A stretch of DNA of 11,462 bases from Clostridiales bacterium. GTDB taxonomy: Bacteria > Bacillota > Clostridia > Peptostreptococcales > BM714. The notes beneath the pieces were generated by a model. It did no database searches. It was not told the DNA's origin and saw nothing but the letters and a program-made list of their open reading frames with translations. Location of the stretch: contig PKTO01000101.1 of the NCBI GenBank assembly GCA_002869095.1, positions 1-11,462 of the forward strand. Direction: 5' to 3'. The stretch's first letter is position 1, and every line of letters begins with the position of its first letter. Below, one piece after another: positions 1-6,500 of this stretch. A program made the position numbers and the translations under genes.

Positions 1-737
1 AGGACAGTCTCATGGGCTATGCCGAGCGTCTCTCCAGCCTTTTCTATGTCGGTTATGCCCTGTATTATGTGGCCGAGCAGCTTGCCCTCTCTGGTGTATT
101 CCGAGACTATGCCCATTTCATTCGATTCCATTTCCTCGGTCTTTGCCAGGTCGTGCACTATTATTCCCGCGTAGAGCAGGTCCCTGTCTATTTTGCTGTA
201 TACCGAAGCCAGTTTTTCACCGACCCTCAGCATGGTCAGCGTGTGGTAGAGCAGGCCGCATCTTATTGCGTGATGGTTGCTTTTTGCGGCGGGGTAGTAG
301 GAAAGCTTGTCCTTTACATTCTCGAAGAGGTATCCCGAGAGTTTCTTGAGATCGGGATCGGACATTTTGTCTATGAATGAAAGCACTTCCCCATACATGC
401 TTTCGAAGCTTTCCGGGGCGGTCTGCACGAAATTTTCTATGTCGAGCCCGTCTTGGGGCTCCGCTTTCCTTATTTTCTTTATGGTCAGCTGGGGCCTTCC
501 CTTCCACTGGGAAAGGTCTCCCCTGACCTTGACTATGGTCCCCGAACCGAAAAACGTTTCGGCATTCTCCTCCGCGTCCCATATTTTGGCGTTTATTTCA
601 CCCGTGCTGTCGGAAAGGGTCAAGTCGCCGAAGAAGCTGCCGTTCTTTGCCTTTCTTACCGAAATCGACTTTATCATGTAGAAACCCTGGATGGTTCCTG
701 CATTTTCAAAATCGGATATCTTTTTTTCTTCCATCAT
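1..737 (-). CDS. yhaM: 3'-5' exoribonuclease YhaM family, C-terminus cut by the window edge
   Basis: The first 245 residues are present; the family is usually about 310-320 residues (B. subtilis YhaM 314), so roughly 70 C-terminal residues lie beyond the left edge. Residues about 15-92 form an OB-fold nucleic-acid-binding domain (strands around GFYMIKSISVRKA and GEINAKIWD). Residues about 150-245 are an HD-type metal-dependent phosphohydrolase domain: H156, H165, the H195-D196 pair in the HDLAKTEEM segment, and H223 in GKLLGH. Known YhaM proteins degrade single-stranded RNA or DNA from the 3' end with Mn2+ and act in the cytoplasm in RNA turnover. The ATG at 737-735 is chosen because an AGGAGGAGGG ribosome binding site (750-741) lies upstream at good spacing; the adjacent ATG at 734 is possible. 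The gene starts 50 bp after the dimethylargininase stop with no terminator seen between, so the two are probably one transcript. Confidence 0.9.
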   Translation of the reverse strand, partial: MMEEKKISDFENAGTIQGFYMIKSISVRKAKNGSFFGDLTLSDSTGEINAKIWDAEENAETFFGSGTIVKVRGDLSQWKGRPQLTIKKIRKAEPQDGLDIENFVQTAPESFESMYGEVLSFIDKMSDPDLKKLSGYLFENVKDKLSYYPAAKSNHHAIRCGLLYHTLTMLRVGEKLASVYSKIDRDLLYAGIIVHDLAKTEEMESNEMGIVSEYTREGKLLGHIIQGITDIEKAGETLGIAHETV

Positions 738-787
738 GCACCCTCCTCCTTGGTCTTTTGCCGGCGGGTCTGTCTCTTGCGCCCTTT

Positions 788-1552
788 TTAGAATCGGAGC
801 GACAGACAGGTGAGTCCTCCGTCTATTTTGCGGAATTCGCTCATGTCCGTCTCTATTATATCGTATCCTCTGTTTTTTAGCACTTCAAGCGTCTTTGGAA
901 ATCCCGAAGGCACAATGGCTTTTCCGTTGACCAGCAGGCAGTTTGCGGCATAGGCCTCTTCCTCCGGAACGAAGTGCCTGACCGAGCCGTCGAATGCCGC
1001 GTCGTTTCCGAATGAAGCCCCTGCGAGCAGAAACCCGTCGGGAAAAAGCGTGACTCCCGTCTTGAGGTGCAAAACCTCGCATACGGGAACAAGCCTTGCC
1101 TGGTATCCGTATTTTTCGACTATGGACTTCAGCTGCATCGCGCCTTCCTGGTTTGTCCTTTCGGAAACTCCTATGTAGAATGTCTTTCCGTCCTGCATTA
1201 TGTCTCCGCCTTCGAGGGTTCCCGGCTCCTCTATGCGCTCTATTGTTTGGTAATGCTTTCTGATTGTTTCAACTATAAGCTCTTTTTCGGCGTTTCTCGC
1301 AGGCGCCCCCGGATTGGTTATCACTGCGGCTTCCGCAAAAAGCACCGCCACGTCCTCCACGAAGCAGCTGTCCGGAAATTCCTCGCTCGGCTCGAGAACC
1401 TCGACCTCGACTCCGCAGCTTTCAAGCGCCCTTACGTATGCCTCGTGCTGTGATACCGCTTTTTCATAGTCGGGCTTTCCCAGCCCCTCGGCCGATGTTA
1501 TTCCGCATATCAGGCTTCTGCCCGGTTTTCTTGCAATAGCTTTTGTAAACAT
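788..1552 (-). CDS. ddaH: Dimethylargininase (DDAH-family amidinotransferase-fold hydrolase)
   Basis: A 254-residue protein of the guanidino-group-modifying pentein superfamily. Known members hydrolyse N-omega-methylated arginines to citrulline plus a methylamine through a covalent Cys intermediate. Visible motifs are FVEDVAV (64-70, substrate-binding acids), LEGGD (113-117, E114), ERTNQEGA (131-138), LHLKTGVT (161-168, H162) and the C-terminal GGLTCLSLRF with C249. Cys249/His162/Glu114 match the catalytic numbering I recall for the 254-residue Pseudomonas aeruginosa enzyme, so the active site looks complete. There is no signal peptide, so it is cytoplasmic. The start is well supported: AGGAGG at 1564-1559, 6 nt before the ATG. 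It lies just upstream of the yhaM gene, probably co-transcribed. The physiological substrate is uncertain: free methylarginine is the family assignment, but arginine or another guanidino compound cannot be excluded from sequence. Confidence 0.9.
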   Translation of the reverse strand: MFTKAIARKPGRSLICGITSAEGLGKPDYEKAVSQHEAYVRALESCGVEVEVLEPSEEFPDSCFVEDVAVLFAEAAVITNPGAPARNAEKELIVETIRKHYQTIERIEEPGTLEGGDIMQDGKTFYIGVSERTNQEGAMQLKSIVEKYGYQARLVPVCEVLHLKTGVTLFPDGFLLAGASFGNDAAFDGSVRHFVPEEEAYAANCLLVNGKAIVPSGFPKTLEVLKNRGYDIIETDMSEFRKIDGGLTCLSLRF

Positions 1553-1633
1553 GTTAAGCCTCCTGATTTTTTTATCTAATCCTATCCTAACACAAGTCTG
1601 CGCCTTATGTAATCAATGATTCCCCAATATATG

Positions 1634-1663
1634 AAAATGACCCCTCAATCAATTGAAGGGTCA
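1634..1663 (-). terminator. Terminator-like hairpin after the stalk-protein gene
   Basis: TGACCC-C-TCAAT / ATTGA-A-GGGTCA (plus strand 1638-1663) forms a 12-position stem with one C-A mismatch and a tiny loop. Read on the minus strand it is followed by TTTT and an AT-rich stretch. It lies about 50 nt after the stop of the stalk-domain gene and before the dimethylargininase gene, as expected for a rho-independent terminator. The U-tract is short, so termination may be partial. Confidence 0.55.
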
Positions 1664-1715
1664 CTCAAGTCTTATTCTGTTTGCTTTTTCCGCTTTGCCC
1701 CGGCCTGTCCCGATT

Positions 1716-2654
1716 TTAAATTTCTTCTCCATCATCGGCTTGGGCATCTGCAGCGTTTTCATCCTCTTCGGCATCTTCAGAATCTTCCTGCGAACCATCC
1801 TCTGTTCCATCTGCAGGTTCTTCAGCAGGGTCGTCTTCTATTGCGGCATCGGTTTCTTCTTCTATTATTTCAATGTTTTCTCCGTCCCAATTGCATTCCC
1901 ATCCCATCTTCTCCAATACGAATCTCAAAGGAACCACTGTCCTTCCGCCCATTATCTCGGGAGGCACGTCAATAGGCTCTTGCTCCCCGTTGACCATGGC
2001 CTCAAGGGAGTCTATCCCGAGAACTATTTCAGTTTCTCCCCTGACGATTGTGACCGTCCTCAGGGCCGGGTCCCACGCCACGCTTGCTCCAAACGCCTCG
2101 GAAACCGCCCTTACGGGTATCAATGTCCTTCCGTCCTTTATTACCGGCGGCGTGTCGAACTTTATGTTCCTTCCCCTTGCCATGATGCTTTCGACCGGGA
2201 GGAAGCTGGCGTTCTTGAATCTGAGCGCCAGGGATTCGCGCATCTCCTCAATTTCCGCCAGTTCTTCTTCGGTGTAGGAAGCTCTGACGGCCGTCTTGGC
2301 CTCGTCAATCTTTTCTTTCATTGCAAGCTTCAATTCTTCCATTTCCTGCTTCCTGGTCCTTATGGCCTCTGTACTGTCCAGGGAAGATTCTCCGTCTTCC
2401 GCCGCTTCAAGCTCGCTTTCGAGAGCTTCGATTTCCGCCTCAAGGCTGTCTTTTTGGGCTTCGAGGGCGTCCTTTTCCTCAAGCGCCTTGTCTTTTTCCG
2501 CCACCGCTTCCACAGTCGGTTTGCCTCTGGAGAGTTTTTCGCTTTTGTTCAACCCGTATGCATTGCCCTGCGCGTGGGAAACGGCGTGAATGGAAATGGT
2601 CATGACGATTGCCATGATTATGAAATCCTTTACGATGTTTTGCAATTGTTTCAT
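1716..2654 (-). CDS. Secreted coiled-coil protein with copper-amine-oxidase N-terminal-like (stalk) domain and acidic tail
   Basis: A 312-residue exported protein. Residues 1-28 are a signal peptide (MKQLQ, a hydrophobic run of about residues 11-26, then VSHA before Q29, an acceptable signal peptidase I site). Residues about 46-145 are very rich in Glu, Ala, Lys and Leu and look like one or two long coiled-coil helices. Residues about 155-266 resemble the copper amine oxidase N-terminal-like 'stalk' domain common in clostridial surface proteins, with two related halves around DGRTLIPVRAVSEAFG (174-189) and GGRTVVPLRFVLEKMG (236-251); despite the name this domain implies no amine oxidase activity. 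Residues about 265-312 are a low-complexity tail dominated by Asp and Glu. The ATG at 2654 is preferred over the in-frame one at 2699 because AAGGAGGG (2668-2661) precedes it by 6 nt and a signal peptide begins there. No sortase, lipobox or SLH anchor was seen. The leader carries a c-di-GMP-I riboswitch. The role is unknown; an envelope or surface function is inferred. Confidence 0.85.
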   Translation of the reverse strand: MKQLQNIVKDFIIMAIVMTISIHAVSHAQGNAYGLNKSEKLSRGKPTVEAVAEKDKALEEKDALEAQKDSLEAEIEALESELEAAEDGESSLDSTEAIRTRKQEMEELKLAMKEKIDEAKTAVRASYTEEELAEIEEMRESLALRFKNASFLPVESIMARGRNIKFDTPPVIKDGRTLIPVRAVSEAFGASVAWDPALRTVTIVRGETEIVLGIDSLEAMVNGEQEPIDVPPEIMGGRTVVPLRFVLEKMGWECNWDGENIEIIEEETDAAIEDDPAEEPADGTEDGSQEDSEDAEEDENAADAQADDGEEI

Positions 2655-2689
2655 TTTTTTCCCTCCTTGTCGTCGCAGCACATGATAAA

Positions 2690-2717
2690 GGCTCTGCATT
2701 CGTACCGAAGCAGAGCC
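2690..2717 (-). promoter_or_regulatory. Stable hairpin in the riboswitch expression platform
   Basis: GGCTCTGC and GCAGAGCC form an 8-bp stem, extended by TTCG/CGAA after a single bulged base, giving 12 pairs and a 3-nt loop. It lies between the c-di-GMP aptamer and the ribosome binding site of the stalk-protein gene. On the minus strand it is followed by TTTAT, only three consecutive T, so it resembles an intrinsic terminator with a degraded U-tract. It could instead fold mutually exclusively with another leader segment or act on translation. It is probably the regulated element of the riboswitch, but the mechanism is inferred. Confidence 0.6.
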
Positions 2718-2732
2718 AAAAATTCAAATGCA

Positions 2733-2820
2733 ACTTTCGGCGGCCCGGCTGCCATGATCTTGCGATTTTAGGCCCGTGGCTTTGCGTCTCCGCCTTTCGG
2801 CGGATTTGCCCTTATCGGTA
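2733..2820 (-). promoter_or_regulatory. Cyclic di-GMP-I (GEMM-I) riboswitch aptamer
   Basis: Read on the minus strand, the segment has the hallmark GEMM-I order. GGGCAAA is followed by a 6-bp stem capped by a GAAA tetraloop (TCCGCC-GAAA-GGCGGA, 2804-2789). Then comes the conserved ACGCAAAGCC (2787-2778), a second helix CCTA...ATC-GCAA-GAT...GG (2772-2752) with a GCAA tetraloop, and the closing GCCGGG (2749-2744) followed by CCGCCGAAA. Known GEMM-I aptamers bind c-di-GMP at the three-helix junction around the ACGCAAAGCC strand. The aptamer lies about 80 nt upstream of the secreted stalk-protein start, on the same strand, and is separated from the tRNA by a terminator. The sign of control (on or off) cannot be read with confidence. 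Confidence 0.9.
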
Positions 2821-2855
2821 TGCTGCTTATATCGATAGACTTTTCTTTTCATAGT

Positions 2856-2861
2856 AGTATA
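2856..2861 (-). promoter_or_regulatory. Possible -10 box for the riboswitch/stalk-protein transcript
   Basis: TATACT on the minus strand matches the sigma-A -10 consensus at five of six positions and sits about 40 nt upstream of the aptamer core, a sensible place for the leader to begin. No recognisable -35 hexamer lies 16-18 nt upstream (the sequence there is CCCC-rich). It also overlaps a small CTTTTC/GAAAAG inverted repeat, so this is tentative. Confidence 0.3.
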
Positions 2862-2887
2862 CGAAAAGTTCTGCGTTTTTGGGGCAT

Positions 2888-2917
2888 AAAAAAAGAAAGG
2901 ACCCTAAAGGCCTTTCT
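2888..2917 (-). terminator. Rho-independent terminator of the tRNA-Arg gene
   Basis: AGAAAGG (2894-2900) pairs perfectly with CCTTTCT (2911-2917) around a 10-nt loop. On the minus strand the hairpin is followed by a run of seven T. It begins about 10 nt after the tRNA CCA end. The plus-strand side is also T-rich (CTTTTTCTTT), so it could work in both directions, although no plus-strand transcript is apparent here. It insulates the riboswitch leader from tRNA transcription. Confidence 0.85.
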
Positions 2918-2926
2918 CTTTTTCTT

Positions 2927-3003
<77 letters not shown>

Positions 3004-3020
3004 ATGCAAAATCAATTACT

Positions 3021-3049
3021 ATGATATGATTTTTTATTGCCCTTGTCAA
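3021..3049 (-). promoter_or_regulatory. Sigma-A-type promoter of tRNA-Arg
   Basis: On the minus strand a perfect TTGACA -35 (3049-3044) is separated by exactly 17 nt from TATCAT (3026-3021), five of six to the -10 consensus, with a further 17 nt to the mature tRNA 5' end. This is the strongest promoter in the window and fits a stable RNA gene. It begins 14 nt after the DUF1622 stop codon. Confidence 0.85.
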
Positions 3050-3062
3050 CCTGCTGTTGGGA

Positions 3063-3407
3063 CTAAATTTTATCCTTTCCCTTGATTTCCCTGTCAAGGA
3101 AAAAGCTTATCACCGTCCTTATGACTACTATGGCTCCAAGTATGGCTATTTCCTCTATGGTCGGATTGATTACGGTTTCTATTATGTCCGCCACTATGAG
3201 AATTTCGAGCCCCAGAAGTATGTATGAACCAAGGGCCAGCCGGGCCTCTTCGCGCCTGTTTGAGGAGTCGGCAGCGTTCCGCATGAAGATTTCTCCGTGA
3301 ATCCACCTGGCGATGCAGAAAAATACGCCCCATATTATTACCGCTAGTGCAATCGACCCGATTATTACCGACAAGTCTCCCAAAAGCTTTTCAGGATATG
3401 AAACCAT
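3063..3407 (-). CDS. DUF1622 family membrane protein
   Basis: A 114-residue integral membrane protein with three predicted transmembrane helices: about 12-33 (SVIIGSIALAVIIWGVFF), about 60-79 (GSYILLGLEILIVADIIETV) and about 85-105 (ending in VVIRTVISFFLDRE). The conserved-looking LLGLEILIVADIIETV and IRTVISFFLDREI segments and the length fit the DUF1622 family, whose function is unknown. The start is taken as the ATG at 3407 because a GGGGTGG-type ribosome binding site and a perfect TATAAT -10 lie just upstream; the longer open frame to 3503 would begin before that promoter. It is divergent from the glucan synthase gene, sharing a 164-bp intergenic region. No terminator was seen between its stop and the tRNA promoter. 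Confidence 0.8.
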   Translation of the reverse strand: MVSYPEKLLGDLSVIIGSIALAVIIWGVFFCIARWIHGEIFMRNAADSSNRREEARLALGSYILLGLEILIVADIIETVINPTIEEIAILGAIVVIRTVISFFLDREIKGKDKI

Positions 3408-3429
3408 GCATACCACCCCTCTGTCTTTG

Positions 3430-3435
3430 ATTATA
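3430..3435 (-). promoter_or_regulatory. -10 box of the DUF1622 gene
   Basis: A perfect TATAAT on the minus strand, 22 nt before the chosen ATG, implies a leader of only about 15 nt. The -35 is poor (TGGATA at 17 nt or CTGGAT at 18 nt), so the promoter may be weak or need an activator. Confidence 0.55.
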
Positions 3436-3512
3436 CACTCGGCAGGCCTTTTTATCCAGCCCCGGGGCGCACATGGGAAATCAATTAAGTGGTGTATTAT
3501 CAAATGCCGGGG

Positions 3513-3526
3513 GTATACTTCTATAC
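3513..3526. repeat. Short inverted repeat GTATA-CTTC-TATAC in the divergent intergenic region
   Basis: Two 5-bp arms around a 4-bp spacer lie 46 bp upstream of the glucan synthase start. The left arm also contains TATACT, a possible -10 for the synthase, but no matching -35 is visible. It could be an operator or chance. No convincing promoter for the synthase was identified in 3408-3571. Confidence 0.2.
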
Positions 3527-3571
3527 ACAGACAAAAAAGGGGTTGGGAAATATTTGTCGGGAAGTGTTTTT

Positions 3572-6500
3572 ATGATAAACATGGAGGAAATGCGTTCGCG
3601 AGCGGAAAAAACGGCAATTGAAAGCAATTTCAAATTCAAAAAATATTCATTGAGCCGGCTGCTTGCCCGTCTGGAAAGAAACCATTCGGAAATAGTCGAA
3701 TTTTCGTCGGGCCTGTCCGACCTTGCTACGGGCGAGCGGGAACTGTACCCCGGAAGCAATTGGATTCTGGACAATTTCTACAAAATAGACGAGCAGGTAA
3801 AGCAATTGAAGCTGACCCTGGACAAGAGGCAGAAGATCAGCCTTGGAATTCTTGACGAGTCGATCTTCGCCGGTTATCCCCGCATATATCCCGCAGCCCT
3901 TAACCTGGTCGAAATAACAAACGGCAATTTCAACGAAGACATAATAATCAACTACTTGAAGGCTTATCAGAGCGCCAGCATCTTTTCCATGAGCGAGCTT
4001 TGGATTTTCAACACCATGCTGGTTTTGGCCGTGATAGAACGGATACGTGAAATTTCCGGAGACATATACCGAAATCAGCTGGAACGCGAAAAAGTCAGGC
4101 GCCTCGATTTCGACGACACTTTTTCGGCGCTCGACCAGATAAAGGAAGACATCGGCAACTCCCCCATGGTGTCACCTTCCTATGTGGAGTATCTTATACG
4201 GATGACACGGAGGGAGAACGAGAAATACGAATACATATCGCGGTATCTTACGCGCAAGCTCAGGGAATACGACACGACCATAGAGAAAACGGTCGAGCTT
4301 GCGCTTCGCACCCAGTCCTCGCACAAGAACCAGATTGGAAACCTCATAACTTCTCTCAACAAGATCTCCCAATTGGATTGGAACAGCATATTCGAATCGG
4401 TTTCCATAGTTGAGGGCATACTCAGGAAGGATCCCTCCGGAGTTTACCTGAAAATGGATTTCGAGTCGCGCGACCACTACCGGCATGAAATCGAAGCCTT
4501 CTCGAGAAGGTACGGAATAAACGAGACAAAGGTCGCCATGAAGCTTCTCGACTTGTCTGAAAAAGCGAAGGAGGAGGGAAAACCTTTTAGGGAGACCCAT
4601 GTGGGCTACTACCTGACTGAAAAGGGACGCTTGGAGCTAATTTCCCTCTTGGGCTTTACCAGAAGGCGGGGCCGTTTCCACGACTTTTCGGCAACGTCAT
4701 ACCTTCTGCCCATATTTCTGCTTACGCTTGCCGCAACCGGGATTTTCGTATATGGCGTATCGCATATTTTCCAATCAGGCAGAAACGCGGTATTTGCGGG
4801 ATTTGTGCTTTTCATACCCATAAGCGAAATCATAATCAAGTTTCTCAACTGGATTTTCCTCAAGGTTGTGCCTCCAGTATTTCTCCCCAAGCTGAGCCTG
4901 AAAAAGGGAATCCCCGAGGAATCCGCTACCATGGTGGTCATTCCGTCCCTAATTGCGGCCGAGGAAAGCATAGGGGAGCTTTTTGAAAAAATCGAAACAT
5001 ACTATCTTGGAAACAAAAGCGAAAACCTTTACTTCGCTCTGCTGGGCGAATTCAAGGATGCGGACAGCGAATTCACCGAAGAGGACAATGCCATAATAAA
5101 AAGCGCCTTGAGCCAAGCCGCAAGGCTCAACAATAAATACTCTCCCGAGAAGAACACTTTCTTCTATTTCCAAAGAAAGCGCCTTTTCAATGAGCGCCAG
5201 AAAAAATGGATCTGCTGGGAACGGAAAAGGGGGTCTCTGACCGAGCTGGGGAATCTTCTTTCCGGAAGCGGCGATACATCGCATGTCGTGATATCGTCCG
5301 ACATTTCAAGCCTCAAGTCGAAAATACGATACATAATAACCCTCGACGAGGACACCCAGCTTCCGATGGACTCTGCCAGAAAACTCATAGGAACCATTTC
5401 CCACCCCTTGAACCAGGCGGTCTTCAGCCCGGAAAAGGGGCGTGTGGAGGAAGGCTACGGATTCATTCAGCCAAGCGTGAGCATAAGCGTCAGCAGCTCG
5501 AACGTTTCCCGCTTCACCCACATATATGCCAGGAACACCGGCATAAGCATCTATTCGGAAAACATATCGGACTTGTACCAGGACATGTTCAACGAGGGAA
5601 TCTTCATGGGCAAGGGCATTTACGACCTCCCCCTGTTCAACAAGGTGCTTACCGACGCAATACCGGAGAACCGGGTCCTCAGCCACGACCTCTTGGAAGG
5701 AAGCCACATAAGGGCGGCATTCGCTACAGACATAGAGCTTGTGGACAACCACCCCACCAGATATTTCTCCTACATAATGCGCCTTCACAGGTGGGTGAGG
5801 GGGGACTGGCAACTTCTGCCATGGCTCAAGTCCACCATTGTAAACAAGCAGGGGAAAAGGACGGCGAATCCCTTGTCGACTCTTTCCAAGTGGAAAATAC
5901 TGGACAACCTCAGGCGCAGCCTGTACACCATATCCCTCCTTGTGCTGATAATAGGCTCGATGACATTTTTGCCGGGCTCTCCATGGCGCTGGCTTTCTGT
6001 GGCATTTTTGTCCATGTTCCTGCCTCTTTTGCTCGAAATAGCGGATTCCGCCTTCTCCAAGCGGCACCAGACTCCCAACAGGCTGTACTCGCGAAGCGGC
6101 AAGGTCAAGTTCGGATTGAGGGGCACTCTCCAGTATTTGCTCCTGCAGACGGTTTTCCTTCCCTACGAGGCATATGTGACGGCCGAGGCCATATGCATAT
6201 CCCTCTACAGGCTGCTGATTTCCAAGAACAACATGCTGGAATGGGTGACGGCCTCCCTGTCCGAAAAGGAAAAACTGCCGTCCCTTTCGCATTTCATCAG
6301 AAAGATGTGGATCGTGTTTGTGGAAGTACTGCTTTTTCTCTTGCTTGTCGCCCTTGCCGGAAAGGGGACCTCGGCCCTTCCCTGGATTTTTGCGGCCATA
6401 TGGCTCTGTTCTCCATTCATAGCCTTCAAGCTCGGCTCAAGAAAGCCTGAAAAACAGCTTGTGCCCGATGAGGATGCCGCCTATCTGCGCCTCGAGGCCA

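Noticed and set aside
1565..1637. Promoter for the dimethylargininase gene
   Set aside because: Several partial matches exist on the minus strand (TTGATT, TTGTGT, TATATT), but none combines a credible -35 and -10 at 16-18 nt spacing, so no position was called.
1653..2771. A 372-codon plus-strand open frame across the stalk-protein gene and riboswitch
   Set aside because: It is the complement of a Glu/Asp/Ala-rich gene, which gives few stops. Its product is Phe/Arg/Leu-rich without motifs, and it runs through the riboswitch aptamer.
2807..2815. ACCGATAA on the minus strand as a possible sigma-28-type -10 element
   Set aside because: It lies at the edge of the riboswitch aptamer and no TAAA -35 is present at the right distance; the aptamer explains the conservation better.
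3480..3571. Promoter for the synthase gene
   Set aside because: TATTAT and TATACT are possible -10 boxes on the plus strand, but neither has a recognisable -35 partner.
5206..6450. A 414-codon plus-strand open frame overlapping the synthase in another frame
   Set aside because: It lies entirely within the GT84 and membrane region of the real frame and encodes a Gly/Arg/His-rich sequence with no family resemblance.
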